Assembly (NCBI GenBank): GCA_029247205.1
Contig: JAQWLT010000026.1
Coordinates: forward strand, 1 to 64,000
Direction of reading: 5' to 3'
Source of the DNA: Phycisphaerales bacterium
Lineage (GTDB): Bacteria > Planctomycetota > Phycisphaerae > Phycisphaerales > SM1A02
Length of the DNA stretch: 64,000 nucleotides
Positions 26,562-35,651 of the stretch are shown here, piece by piece (within the stretch, counting starts at the first letter, position 1; each line of letters opens with the position of its first letter). Position numbers and translations under genes: made by a program. The notes beneath the pieces are model-generated. The model saw only the letters and a list, made by a program, of their open reading frames with translations. It did not search any database and was not told the origin of the DNA.

Positions 26562-27710
26562 ATGATCACACTCCTGCACGCTTCTAGTGGAACATTTGGG
26601 GGCAACGAACTCCTCATGTCGGCGCTGCTCCTTGGGGGCGGGCTGGTGCTACTCTTGATCAGCGCACACTTTCTGGTCGACTTTGCACAGTGGGCCGCAC
26701 AGAAGTACGGGGTCTCGCAACTCACGATTGGTCTCACGATCATCGCGTTTGGCACCAGTACGCCGGAACTTGCACTCAATGTAGTATCGGCTGCCTCTGG
26801 AGAGGCAGGCGCAAAATTAGCATTTGGAAATGTTGTTGGATCCAATATTGCCAATATTGGGCTTGTACTTGCAATCGCCTGCCTCGTTCGACCAGTGCTT
26901 GCTGCTCGCAATATTCGGTATGTCTACTACCCCCTCTTGGTTGGCACCGAGATTCTTCTGCTTGCCTTGGCCACACTCACCAGAGAGATTACCTGGGTCG
27001 ACGGCGTGATCCTCTTGGCAGCACTTCCAATTGCGGTCTATGTCCTCCACGCAATTGCGAGTCGACTTGATCATGATGAAGTAGCGATTAAAGAGGCACC
27101 GCCAACACGAAACGGTCTTACGATCGCGATGCTTTTGGCCCTATCGCTCTTCATGTTGCTAGCTGGAGCCAAATTGGCCGAGGTCGGTGCGGTCGAACTG
27201 GCACGCCTCGCAGGGCTCACCGAAGCAGCCATTGGGCTCACTGTGGTTGCAATCGCAACAAGCCTGCCAGAGAGTTTCACCGCAATCATCGCAGCAAAAC
27301 GCGGTCAATCTGATTTGGCCATGGGCACTGTTCTTGGCTCCAATGTGTTCAATATCCTCAGTGTGCTGGCGATCACTTCCATCGTGGCCGGATCGGTACC
27401 AATACCCGAGAACTTGGGCTGGACTTCGCTTGGCGGCATGATGTTCTTCACACTTGCAATTGCCCCGATCTACTACAAGCACCAGCGAAACAAACGCAAG
27501 CCGCCTGAACTCCTACGCGAGGGCACTGGTCTGGGTCGCCTCTGGGGCGGCATCATGTTGGCATGCTGGATCGGCTTGATGATTCTCTTTGTAAGAGAGG
27601 GCACAACCGACAAGCCACAGACCCAAGCGCAGACAATCAAATCGGCAAGTCATCTCCAGCCGATGGAGATGAGTCGAACGGACTTGAGGGTGCAATTGGG
27701 GCAGTCGTAA
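26562..27710 (+). CDS. calcium/sodium (Na+/Ca2+) antiporter, CaCA family
   Basis: A 382-residue inner-membrane exchanger with two inverted repeats and about ten helices. The two alpha repeats are visible as IGLTIIAFGTSTPELALNVV then GNVVGSNIANIGLVL, and IGLTVVAIATSLPESFTAII then GTVLGSNVFNILSVL; the Glu residues in TPEL and LPES bind the cation. It resembles YrbG/CaxA proteins. ATG 26562 is chosen since the longer frame adds only non-family sequence. Its last 74 bases overlap the 3' end of the convergent dnaB gene, and the C-terminal tail (QTQAQTIKSASHLQP) is extra to the family. Confidence 0.9.
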   Translation: MITLLHASSGTFGGNELLMSALLLGGGLVLLLISAHFLVDFAQWAAQKYGVSQLTIGLTIIAFGTSTPELALNVVSAASGEAGAKLAFGNVVGSNIANIGLVLAIACLVRPVLAARNIRYVYYPLLVGTEILLLALATLTREITWVDGVILLAALPIAVYVLHAIASRLDHDEVAIKEAPPTRNGLTIAMLLALSLFMLLAGAKLAEVGAVELARLAGLTEAAIGLTVVAIATSLPESFTAIIAAKRGQSDLAMGTVLGSNVFNILSVLAITSIVAGSVPIPENLGWTSLGGMMFFTLAIAPIYYKHQRNKRKPPELLREGTGLGRLWGGIMLACWIGLMILFVREGTTDKPQTQAQTIKSASHLQPMEMSRTDLRVQLGQS

Positions 27711-29139
27711 TTGCGCCGCCACCGCCTGGCCCGGGCATCGCGCCGACGTACTCTTGAAATCGAGTCGACCGAGAGTCCCAATTGAGTTTGACCGTTCCAG
27801 TCGGGCCGTTTCGCTGTTTGGCAATGATGAGTTCGGCCAAGTTCACTTTGTCCGGGTTGTCGTCACGCCACTCTTCATCACGGTGATAGTACGCCTCCCG
27901 GTGCAGCATCATGATCACATCAGCATCCTGCTCGATCGAACCCGACTCACGAAGGTCACTCATGCGGGGGCGGTGCCCCTCCCGCTGCTCAGCCGCTCGA
28001 TTGAGCTGACTCAAACACACGACCGGAACATCAAGCTCTCTGGCAAGTGCCTTGACGCCACGACTCATTTCGCTGACTTCCTGCTGACGTGACTCGGTGC
28101 GGTGACCGGATGTCATGAGTTGCAAGTAGTCGACCACGATTGCCTGAAGGCCATGCTGCTGTTTCATACGCCGGGCCTTTGCCCGGAGTTGCAATAAGGT
28201 GAGACCTGGCGTGTCATCGATATACATCGGCGCATTCCGCAACTCATCGCATGCTGCAAACAACGCGCGAAACTCGTTTGATTTCAGCGCGTTGCGTCGC
28301 ATGCGGTCGCCATCCACACCTGATCTGCTCGCGAGCACACGCTGTACCAACTGAGCGGATGACATTTCCAGACTGAATACACCCACGGGCTCACCGCGAC
28401 TTGCAACGTGCTCGGCAATATTCAGTGCCAGCGCCGTCTTGCCCATGGAGGGCCTCGCCGCAAGGATGATGAGCTCGCCCCGCTGGAAGCCGCCCGTCAA
28501 GGCGTCAAGCTCTGCAAAGCCACTTCCAACGCCCGTCAACTGCTGCCCGTCTGAGGCCTCAAGTCGCTCGATGGCCTCGCGGATCAGAGCTGAAAGTTCA
28601 ACCGCTTGCTTTGACTCAGACTCTTGGGCAATCTTGAAGATCCGTCGTTCAGCCTCGTCGAGCAGGTCGCCCGACGACTCGGGATTGCCATAGGCATCTC
28701 GAAGAATCTCGCCCGCCGCGGAAATGAGCTGCCGCACCATCGATTTTTCGCGGACAATCCGAGCGTAGTGCACTGCATTGGCCGCGCTTGGCACCGAATC
28801 AGCGAGTTCAACCACATAGGCCAGACCCCCTACTCGCTCAAGCGAGCCGCGATCCTCTAGCAGTTGTTGCAACTGCACGACATCAACAGACTGGTGCGTG
28901 TCGTAAAGATGCAAGATGGCTGACCACAATTCGGCGTGGGATGGCCGAAAGAAGTCATCGCTTGCCCGAATAATCTGCACCACATCGCCACATGTGTCTG
29001 GGTCGAGAATGACCGAGCCAAGAAGGCTCATCTCAGCCTCGACTGCACTCGGCGGAAGCGCGTTAAAAAGATCCGCAAGGGAGCGGTCGTCCCGTCGATC
29101 GTCTCGCTTGGAAAATTGTCGCGTCATCGAACCACTCAT
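27637..29139 (-). CDS. dnaB: replicative DNA helicase DnaB
   Basis: A 500-residue hexameric helicase that unwinds DNA at the replication fork. The N-terminal domain (about 25-125) has LPPSAVEAEMSLLGSVILDP. The RecA-like domain begins at LDALTGGFQRGELIILAARP, with Walker A RPSMGKTALALN, Walker B VDYLQLM, and the conserved SQLNRAAEQREGHRPRMSDL and RESGSIEQDADVIMMLHRE. The C-terminal tail is Pro/Ser/Gly-rich and lies in the part that overlaps the exchanger gene. ATG 29139 is chosen; ATG 29127 gives a protein four residues shorter. No intein is visible. Confidence 0.95.
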   Translation of the reverse strand: MSGSMTRQFSKRDDRRDDRSLADLFNALPPSAVEAEMSLLGSVILDPDTCGDVVQIIRASDDFFRPSHAELWSAILHLYDTHQSVDVVQLQQLLEDRGSLERVGGLAYVVELADSVPSAANAVHYARIVREKSMVRQLISAAGEILRDAYGNPESSGDLLDEAERRIFKIAQESESKQAVELSALIREAIERLEASDGQQLTGVGSGFAELDALTGGFQRGELIILAARPSMGKTALALNIAEHVASRGEPVGVFSLEMSSAQLVQRVLASRSGVDGDRMRRNALKSNEFRALFAACDELRNAPMYIDDTPGLTLLQLRAKARRMKQQHGLQAIVVDYLQLMTSGHRTESRQQEVSEMSRGVKALARELDVPVVCLSQLNRAAEQREGHRPRMSDLRESGSIEQDADVIMMLHREAYYHRDEEWRDDNPDKVNLAELIIAKQRNGPTGTVKLNWDSRSTRFQEYVGAMPGPGGGGAITTAPIAPSSPFDSSPSAGDDLPI

Positions 29140-29245
29140 GTCATGTCACAATATCAGCACAGCCAGCATGGCTTGCGCATCGGTTGAGTTGCCTGTACCC
29201 ATAGTCGCCGAAACCTGTCGATCCGCAAGCGAAGACTCTGCGGAA

Positions 29246-29587
29246 TCAGGCCTCGATTGCAGTTGTTTCTCTGGCTTGAACGCCGTCTTCTACCACGCCC
29301 TCGGTCGTCTCGACCGCCATCTTCATGAGCCGCCCGACCTTGAACTTGACGGTATTGCGGGCAGGCACCGGAACACGCTCTAGCGTTCGTGGATTCTGCG
29401 CGACGCGAGCCGCTCGCTCGCGTGTTTCAAACACGCCGAAATCACGGAATTCGAGACGGTTGCCTTCAGCCAACTCATTGATCACGCTGTCGAGAAAAGC
29501 CTGCACCACGTCCTTGACGTCGGACCGACGGTGGCCAGTCTCTGAGGCGATGCGGTCGATCAGATCTTTCTTAGTCACTGTCGCCAT
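29246..29587 (-). CDS. HU/IHF-family DNA-binding protein
   Basis: A 113-residue nucleoid protein that bends DNA as a dimer. The family signature is visible: KKDLIDRIASETGHRRSDVK, VINELAEGNRLEFRDFGVFE, then the beta-arm part RAARVAQNPRTLERVPVPAR with the tip NP, ending in TVKFKVGRLMKM. About 20 residues of extra C-terminal tail follow (TTEGVVEDGVQARETTA). AAAGGA lies upstream of ATG 29587. Which of HU or IHF it serves as cannot be told. The region 29588-29825 upstream is shared with the divergent trkA gene and shows no clear element. Confidence 0.93.
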   Translation of the reverse strand: MATVTKKDLIDRIASETGHRRSDVKDVVQAFLDSVINELAEGNRLEFRDFGVFETRERAARVAQNPRTLERVPVPARNTVKFKVGRLMKMAVETTEGVVEDGVQARETTAIEA

Positions 29588-29825
29588 CAGACATCCTTTC
29601 CCCACACTGGCGTGTGTTGACATACCGCCAGGCGGATGCCAACCCGCCCCACTCGCCAAGCCTTAGATCTGACCTTGGATCTGCTTTGACGAGTCGTTCT
29701 GAGTATCGCGGCCCGAGGTGGCCCCGTCAAGGGGCCTGTTCTTAGACGCCAAACTTGGGACGAACGGGGGATACACTGCAGATCACAACCCGGCAAAGTA
29801 GGTAATTGTGCAAGGATTTGACTAT

Positions 29826-31172
29826 ATGGACATCATTCTCTGTGGCGGGGGCGACATTGGCGGTGCGGCGGCAGAGATGCTGACCAGCCGGGGAGACAGC
29901 GTCACGGTTATTGACCCGGACGAAAATAGGCTCAACTACCTCGAAGAATACCTCGACATTGCGGTTCTGGAGGGTTCGGCCAGCTCTGCGAGCATGCTCG
30001 TCAAGGCTGGTGCTGCAAATGCCGACGCAGTCATCGCTACCACGGCCATCGACGAAGTCAATCTTGTGATCTGCGATATCGCTGCATGTCTCGGGGCAAA
30101 GCGAACGCTTGCCAGGGTTGATCACAGCATGTTTCTGCAGGACGAGCAGCTCGACTATGCCGCCATCTTCTCAGTCGACCACTTGTTCTCACCCGATCGC
30201 GCGATGGCCTCGGCGATGGCTTCGCGACTGCGAAACCCCGCTGCCATTGCGATCGAGAACTTTGCGAGCAGCGAAATCGAATTGCAGCAGATCGAGGTTG
30301 ATGATGGCGCTGCTGGCATAGGCAAGCCGCTTCGGAGTCTCGGCCTGCCACGAACTGCCAAACTCGCCGCGGTGACGCGGCGCGGTCAAGCCTTTCTTCC
30401 AGCCGCCGACACCGCGGTCGAGGCGGGTGACATCGTCACACTCGTGGCAGCACAAGACGCCATTCAGGCAGCACGCAAGTTCTTTTCGAAGCGAGGATTC
30501 GGCAGACGCAGTGTCGCCATTTCCGGCGGCCCGCCAGCTGCGGTATGGCTGTGTCGTTTCCTCGGAGGACGCAACTTTGACATCACGCTTTTTGAACCTG
30601 ATCGGGCAAGGGCTGAGTTCCTTGGTGAGAAACTCGAAAATATCACGGTGCTGCATAGCGATGCAGGGCAGCCAGAGGTCTTCGACGAAGCGCACCTCGA
30701 ACATGTTGATGCCTTTGTCTCCATGCGGTCTGACGAACAGAACATGCTTTCTTGCGCATACGCTCGACGGAATGGTGTGAAGACCGTCATGCCAGTCGTG
30801 CGGCATACGCAGTTCGCACCGCTGCTGGAGGAACTTGACCTTGGCACGCCATGGAACCCGCAAACAGCTGCCGTGCAGGCCATCAGCCGAGTACTTCACA
30901 ATCACGAATTTGAACGTATTGAGGGCTTCTTCAATGACACACTAGACCTCATGCGACTTCGCGTAGGCAACGAGTCGCCACTTTGTGGAAAGAGCCTTCT
31001 TGAACTCGACACGAGCCCATCACTACTGGTGCTGGCAAGCGAAGATCCGGATGGGAAGCCTTTTGTTCCCGGGGGCGACATGCAGATCGCGGCTGGATCA
31101 CACATGATCGTCCTGACAACCTTCGCTGACTCGGCTGAAGTTCGCCGCCTACTCGATGCTGAGGGCTCGTAG
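29826..31172 (+). CDS. trkA: Trk potassium uptake NAD-binding regulator TrkA
   Basis: A 448-residue cytoplasmic regulatory subunit of Trk K+ uptake, with two RCK_N/RCK_C modules. The first Rossmann motif is CGGGDIGGAAAEML; NAD binds here. The second Rossmann segment (VAISGGPPAAVWLCRFLGGR) has a degraded GxGxxG, as in many TrkA C-terminal halves. ATG 29826 has AAGGAT upstream and is preferred to an in-frame GTG at 29808. The stop TAG is directly followed by the GTG of trkH, so the two are tightly coupled. It gates the TrkH channel in response to NAD(H) or ATP. Confidence 0.9.
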   Translation: MDIILCGGGDIGGAAAEMLTSRGDSVTVIDPDENRLNYLEEYLDIAVLEGSASSASMLVKAGAANADAVIATTAIDEVNLVICDIAACLGAKRTLARVDHSMFLQDEQLDYAAIFSVDHLFSPDRAMASAMASRLRNPAAIAIENFASSEIELQQIEVDDGAAGIGKPLRSLGLPRTAKLAAVTRRGQAFLPAADTAVEAGDIVTLVAAQDAIQAARKFFSKRGFGRRSVAISGGPPAAVWLCRFLGGRNFDITLFEPDRARAEFLGEKLENITVLHSDAGQPEVFDEAHLEHVDAFVSMRSDEQNMLSCAYARRNGVKTVMPVVRHTQFAPLLEELDLGTPWNPQTAAVQAISRVLHNHEFERIEGFFNDTLDLMRLRVGNESPLCGKSLLELDTSPSLLVLASEDPDGKPFVPGGDMQIAAGSHMIVLTTFADSAEVRRLLDAEGS

Positions 31173-32801
31173 GTGAATCTACGATTTGTGCTGGCACAGT
31201 GGGGCCGCCTTGGGCAATTGCTCGGGACGCTCCTCGCCGCCGTCGGGCTCATCTTCTTCTTGATTCCGGGCGAGCAAGGCCTGATCCTCGACGCTGCAGA
31301 ACTCAGCTTGCTTGGCTCAGGGGCCACGGCGATCGTGCTAGGCACCGCGGCATGGATCTTCGGCAGGCCCGCCACACGTGTGCAAATGCGTGGCCTAGAT
31401 GCGGAAAATCAGCCAGTCACGAAGCCGTATCGCATGAGCCGCCGCGATGCCTCGTTGGTGACGAGCGGCGCTTGGATTCTGGGCGCGGGTATTGCAGCGT
31501 CACCATTTCTCGCATGGGCGACACTTGCGGAGGGTGCCGCGACCGACCATCCATTCCACTCTCTGGTCAATTGCTACTTCGAAGCAATGAGCGGCATGAC
31601 CACAACCGGAGCGACCGTACTCACCGACATCGAATCGCTTCCGCGATCGCTCTTGCTATGGCGATCGCTTATTCAGTGGCTCGGAGGCTTGGGAATTCTG
31701 GTGCTCTTTGTAGCAATTCTCCCGGGGCTCGGGACAGCGGCAAAGAAGCTCTTTCGCATCGAGTCGCCAGGACCCGACCCTGAAGGCGTGCGACCCACCA
31801 TTCGCCAAACGGCCCGGCGACTATGGATGCTCTACGTGGGCATGACAATTGCGCAGATGCTCCTGCTTTGTATCACAGGCATGGGCCTCTTTGACGCAGC
31901 GAATCACACATTTACAACCCTGGCCACAGGTGGCTTTAGCACGCGAAATGCCAGCATCGCGCGGCCCGAATCGCTCGCGGCCGAGATCGTGCTTGTTGTG
32001 TTCATGGTGCTCGCCGGGTCGAACTTCACGGTGCTATTGGCCTTTCTCAAGGGCCGATGGCGAATGGCACTCAAAGACACTGAATTCAGGATCTACATGC
32101 TGTGTCTCATTGGCGGCACCGCGATTGTCACGGCAGCACTGGTCAGTAGCAGCGACCCAATCGTACTCAGCAACGGCACGGAACTGGCCTCAACCGGCGG
32201 CGAATCGCTCCGCGCCGCTGCGTTCACAGTTGTATCGCAGCAAACAACTACCGGCTATGTCACGTTCGACTTCGACCTCTGGCCCTTTGCCGCCAAAGCG
32301 ATGATCATCGTGCTCATGTTCGTTGGCGGCTCGGCTGGCTCGACAGCAGGCGGCGTGAAGGTTGTGCGAATCTGGATCGCATTCCGCGTGCTGTGGGGCG
32401 AACTCGAGCGATTTTTCAGGCCAGATGTGGTGCGGCCACTCAAGATCAGTGGGCAGGTCATTGACAGAGAGCAAAAACTCAATGTCGTGACGTATGTGCT
32501 GGGAACAATCTTACTGCTCGGCGTTGGCGCCATCGCGATCAAAGCCCTCGAAGCCGGCAATTCTGAGTGCTCCTTCACGACCGCTGCTACAACAAGTTTG
32601 GCCACGGTCTGCACCGTCGGCCCAGGGCTCGACCGAGTGGGCGCCATCCAGAACTACGGCTGGTTCACAGACGCGACCAAACTCTTCTTATGTGGATTAA
32701 TGCTGCTTGGACGACTTGAGGTCTTTGTGATTCTTGTGCTCTTTCACCCAAGGTTCTGGCGTGGCGCCACGCTTGGTAGCGGTCACTACAGGTCGCCGTA
32801 A
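31173..32801 (+). CDS. trkH: Trk potassium channel/uptake protein TrkH
   Basis: A 542-residue membrane protein with four pseudo-repeats of the K+ selectivity filter: MSGMTTTGATVL, TTLATGGFSTRN, VSQQTTTGYVTF and the fourth, less conserved TTSLATVCTVGPGL. The dozen or so hydrophobic segments agree with the family topology. The GTG start immediately follows trkA's TAG (31170-31172). A 143-bp gap follows before the next operon. Takes up K+ with help of TrkA; a fair neighbour to the K+-dependent-type pyrophosphatase at 60 kb. Confidence 0.92.
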   Translation: MNLRFVLAQWGRLGQLLGTLLAAVGLIFFLIPGEQGLILDAAELSLLGSGATAIVLGTAAWIFGRPATRVQMRGLDAENQPVTKPYRMSRRDASLVTSGAWILGAGIAASPFLAWATLAEGAATDHPFHSLVNCYFEAMSGMTTTGATVLTDIESLPRSLLLWRSLIQWLGGLGILVLFVAILPGLGTAAKKLFRIESPGPDPEGVRPTIRQTARRLWMLYVGMTIAQMLLLCITGMGLFDAANHTFTTLATGGFSTRNASIARPESLAAEIVLVVFMVLAGSNFTVLLAFLKGRWRMALKDTEFRIYMLCLIGGTAIVTAALVSSSDPIVLSNGTELASTGGESLRAAAFTVVSQQTTTGYVTFDFDLWPFAAKAMIIVLMFVGGSAGSTAGGVKVVRIWIAFRVLWGELERFFRPDVVRPLKISGQVIDREQKLNVVTYVLGTILLLGVGAIAIKALEAGNSECSFTTAATTSLATVCTVGPGLDRVGAIQNYGWFTDATKLFLCGLMLLGRLEVFVILVLFHPRFWRGATLGSGHYRSP

Positions 32802-32965
32802 CATTCCTTCTAGAGCTCGAAACGACGAGATATCTGATCACCGCTCTGAAAGAAGCAAAACAAGTTCCATGACATTGCAGCGGTTCGTAGAACGGGGCAC
32901 CCACACAACGGGGCCAGCCGGGGGCTTGGCTGCTCCCTGCTCTGGTGCACTACCATCCCACCTTC

Positions 32966-33523
32966 ATGACCGTTGATCCAAAGCAAATCGTTGATGTCAC
33001 CCCGCCCCCGATGAGCCGCGCAGACCGGCTCTTTTTGCCGGCCGTGTTCAAGGGTCTTGGTACCACCCTCCGGCACACCTTGGGCAATATGGGCCGCGAC
33101 GGGAAGAACAAGAAGAACATCCACGTCGTTCAGTACCCCGAAGAGCGACGCGAGCACCGTGACGTACTCGAAGGCGGCCAGTACAAACCGACCTTCCGTG
33201 GCGTGCATCGACTCAATCGAGATGAAGATGATCGCGTGCGTTGCGTTGCGTGCTTTATGTGCGCCACCGCGTGCCCAGCGAATTGCATCCACATCGTGGC
33301 CGAAGAGTCACCATGGGAAGACCGCGAGAAGTACCCCAAGCAATTCGACATCGATGAACTTCGGTGCATCTTCTGTGGGATGTGCGAAGAAGCCTGCCCC
33401 GTAGATGCCATCGAACTGACTCCACGCTACGAAATCGTAGGGCTCACACGAAATGAGATGATCTTCGACAAGGCCAAACTCCTCGAGGTCTACGATCAGA
33501 CCTGCGAAGAGAAGCCGATGTAG
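32966..33523 (+). CDS. NuoI-like 8Fe ferredoxin (complex I subunit I family)
   Basis: A 185-residue iron-sulfur protein. The two 4Fe-4S motifs are CVACFMCATACPANC and CIFCGMCEEACPVDA, with the spacing and the EExPWEDREKYP-like linker of NADH-quinone oxidoreductase subunit I. In complex I this subunit relays electrons within the peripheral arm. No other nuo gene is visible and the next gene, AtpI-like, starts 13 bp after its stop, so it probably leads the ATP synthase operon. ATG 32966 is chosen; a GTG at 32945 is in frame. Being alone, it could serve a complex I encoded elsewhere, or be a free ferredoxin. Confidence 0.85.
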   Translation: MTVDPKQIVDVTPPPMSRADRLFLPAVFKGLGTTLRHTLGNMGRDGKNKKNIHVVQYPEERREHRDVLEGGQYKPTFRGVHRLNRDEDDRVRCVACFMCATACPANCIHIVAEESPWEDREKYPKQFDIDELRCIFCGMCEEACPVDAIELTPRYEIVGLTRNEMIFDKAKLLEVYDQTCEEKPM

Positions 33524-33536
33524 GAGATGACTCCGT

Positions 33537-33791
33537 ATGCCATTGCCCTTTGGTAACCAAGACATCTCGCCTGCGGACCGTAATCGCATGTGGAGGTTGT
33601 CAGCGATGGGCTTTACGCTTGCAACCGAGGTCGCCGCGGGCACACTGCTCGGCTGGCTCATCGACTGGTACTTTCAATACGACAAGACTTTCACCATCGT
33701 CGGCGCCATCGTCGGTGTCCTTGTGGGTATGTCGAGTTTCATTCGAACTGCTCTCGCCGAGAATCGCACACTGAAACGCGAAGATCGATGA
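33537..33791 (+). CDS. AtpI/AtpZ-like small membrane protein of the ATP synthase operon
   Basis: An 84-residue protein with two transmembrane helices (GFTLATEVAAGTLLGWLIDW, FTIVGAIVGVLVGMSSFI). It matches the short AtpI/AtpZ proteins (family pattern GxxLGxxLDxxxxxxPxxxxxGxxxG) that precede F-ATPase genes and assist assembly of the c ring or Mg2+ handling. The last base of its stop overlaps the next start (ATGA, 33788-33791). Confidence 0.8.
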   Translation: MPLPFGNQDISPADRNRMWRLSAMGFTLATEVAAGTLLGWLIDWYFQYDKTFTIVGAIVGVLVGMSSFIRTALAENRTLKREDR

Positions 33792-34204
33792 ATACCCCTC
33801 CCCTAGCCAATTTGACGCTACCCACTGCCAAACTGCTGCTTTCCGCTGTCTTGACCTCGGTCGCCGCTGCTGCAGGATGGGCCATCATCACACGCTTGGG
33901 GCCGTGGGACATCACAACGACGCTCGTTGGACTGACCGGAATCGGCATTGTGGCGTTCGTTTCGGTGCTCGGAACATTGGCCATGCGGCCGTGGCATCCG
34001 AGGACCGTTGTGGCATGGGGAGCTGTACTCGTGGCGGCCTCAATCAGCCGCGCCGTCATTGCCATCGGGAGCTGCCTGTTGCTATACTTCGCGGCTCGCC
34101 AGCCAGCGGAGCCACTGCTCCTTGGAGCAGTGGCGGGGCTCATTCCAGTGCTCATTGGCGAGACCAGGCTCGCAGCCCGTCAGTTCAGGCGGGAAGACAC
34201 CTAA
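33788..34204 (+). CDS. ATP synthase protein I-like membrane protein
   Basis: A 138-residue protein with four hydrophobic segments (LLLSAVLTSVAAAAGWAII, TTTLVGLTGIGIVAFVSVL, WGAVLVAASISRAVIAIGSC, LLLGAVAGLIPVLIG). Its place between the first AtpI-like gene and atpB and its topology fit the AtpI group of F-ATPase assembly factors, though sequence identity within this group is always low. It starts within the previous stop (ATGA) and is followed by atpB after 48 bp. Confidence 0.65.
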   Translation: MNTPPLANLTLPTAKLLLSAVLTSVAAAAGWAIITRLGPWDITTTLVGLTGIGIVAFVSVLGTLAMRPWHPRTVVAWGAVLVAASISRAVIAIGSCLLLYFAARQPAEPLLLGAVAGLIPVLIGETRLAARQFRREDT

Positions 34205-34252
34205 ACCTGTTCACGACGGAGTGGCCCGAAAGGGTCCGGATTCACCCTCACG

Positions 34253-35152
34253 ATGATCCATCTGCTTGCTTCTGACAGCCCGATTGGCCATGTCGTCGAC
34301 CACAAACTTGTGTGGATTCACGACTCGCTGACCATGCATATGGTCACACTCATCGTTGTGGGTGTGGTGGCCATTCTGATCCTGCTGAGAGCGGCGTCAG
34401 CGATCCAGACTGGGCATGAAACGCTGGGCACAGATCGCCACCTCACCAAGGGTCGCCTCGCACAACTCATCGAAGTCACTTCGATGTACCTCATCGAGAA
34501 TGCCATTCGCCCGATCCTCGGTAAAGACACCGATCGATTTCTGCCCTTCCTGCTGTCGATGTTCTTCTTTGTGCTGACCTGCAATCTGCTTGGGCTCATT
34601 CCAATCATCGACTTTCAACATGCAATCACGGGGCTCAATGCACCGGAGGAACGCCGAATGCTCTTTGGCGGGACCGCCACAGCGAACCTCGCCGTCACAC
34701 TCGGCCTGGCGTTGCTGTCGTTCATTGTCATCCAGTATCAGGGCTTTCGCTCGCTTGGGGTCAAGGGATGGGCATCTCACCTCACTGGTGGTGCCCCGCT
34801 CTATCTGCTGCCCATCATGTTGCCGATCGAACTCCTTGGCCTATTCATCAAGCCGGTCGCTTTGTCCATTCGACTCTTCGCCAATATGGTGGCTGGTCAT
34901 ACGCTGATGGCGGTCATCGCCTCGTTCGGCACGATGGCACTTCGAAGTACCAATGACTGGATCATGTCAGGCTCAATTTCACTCGCCTCGGTGATCGTCG
35001 CGATACCCATTAGTTTCCTTGAGTTGTTCGTCGCCCTTCTGCAAGCATTCATCTTCATGTTCCTCACAACGGTGTTCATTGGACAAATGACCCATCACCA
35101 CGAGGAGCATGAAGAAGACGCCAGCACCCCACAGGGGGCTCTGGCACACTGA
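34253..35152 (+). CDS. atpB: F-type ATP synthase subunit a
   Basis: A 299-residue membrane subunit that forms the ion half-channels next to the c ring. The conserved Arg is visible in LSIRLFANMVAGHTLMAVI, with PIELLGLFIKPVALS before it; the last helix has LELFVALLQAFIFMFLT. The C-terminus is His- and Glu-rich (QMTHHHEEHEEDAS). It needs the c subunit from the next gene. It is read with the rest of the operon. Confidence 0.94.
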   Translation: MIHLLASDSPIGHVVDHKLVWIHDSLTMHMVTLIVVGVVAILILLRAASAIQTGHETLGTDRHLTKGRLAQLIEVTSMYLIENAIRPILGKDTDRFLPFLLSMFFFVLTCNLLGLIPIIDFQHAITGLNAPEERRMLFGGTATANLAVTLGLALLSFIVIQYQGFRSLGVKGWASHLTGGAPLYLLPIMLPIELLGLFIKPVALSIRLFANMVAGHTLMAVIASFGTMALRSTNDWIMSGSISLASVIVAIPISFLELFVALLQAFIFMFLTTVFIGQMTHHHEEHEEDASTPQGALAH

Positions 35153-35270
35153 TCACTACGTCACGCGGTCCGCTCAGTGGGACAGACCGCCATTTAGTTC
35201 CTCTTTTCTTCGGGACGAGACCCACTCCGTCCTCCCCTCTGTGGGCCAACCGAGTACACGAAACACACCA

Positions 35271-35633
35271 ATGAAGAATCTCATCATCATGATCGGACTG
35301 ATCTTTCTTCTCATCGCCTTCTTTGGCGACTTTGCTGTTGCAGCAGAAGCCGCAGCAGAAGCAGAAGCCGCAGCAGAAGCTCATAAGAAAGCACTTGAAC
35401 TTCTCACGGCTCCTACTGGCGGCCTCAAAGGTATCGGCGGCGGCTTGGCTGCAGGCCTCGGCGCTGTTGGCGCTGGCATTGGCATTGGCCAGATCGGCAG
35501 TAACGCTGTCCAGGCAATCGCCCGCCAGCCCGAGATGGCAGGCACCATTGGCACCAACATGATCATTACGGCCGCACTGGTCGAGGGCGTTGCCCTCTTC
35601 GCGGTCGTTGTGGGCATTCTGGCAATCCTCTGA
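35271..35633 (+). CDS. atpE: F-type ATP synthase subunit c with N-terminal extension
   Basis: A 120-residue proteolipid forming the rotor ring. Helix 1 is GGGLAAGLGAVGAGIGIG, the loop ARQPE (conserved RQP), and helix 2 carries the ion-binding Glu in ITAALVEGVALFAVVVG. The residue after Glu is Gly, not Ser or Thr, which favours H+ over Na+. Unlike ordinary c subunits of 70-90 residues, it has an extra N-terminal hydrophobic segment (IIMIGLIFLLIAFFGDFAVA) and a linker made of Ala/Glu repeats (AAEAAAEAEAAAEAH). That extension reads as a cleavable signal peptide plus spacer. ATG 35271 is the only sensible start. Confidence 0.92.
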   Translation: MKNLIIMIGLIFLLIAFFGDFAVAAEAAAEAEAAAEAHKKALELLTAPTGGLKGIGGGLAAGLGAVGAGIGIGQIGSNAVQAIARQPEMAGTIGTNMIITAALVEGVALFAVVVGILAIL

Positions 35634-35651
35634 TCACCCACGCATGACGAT

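Noticed and set aside
32802..32965. Hairpin CAGCC/GGCTG before the NuoI-like gene as a terminator of trkH
   Set aside because: Only a 5-bp perfect stem, with a mismatch beyond it and no T run.
35533..35633. Sodium-binding motif in the c subunit
   Set aside because: The residue after the ion-binding Glu is Gly rather than Ser/Thr, and the helix-1 Gln does not align with the Na+-type position; H+ is more likely.
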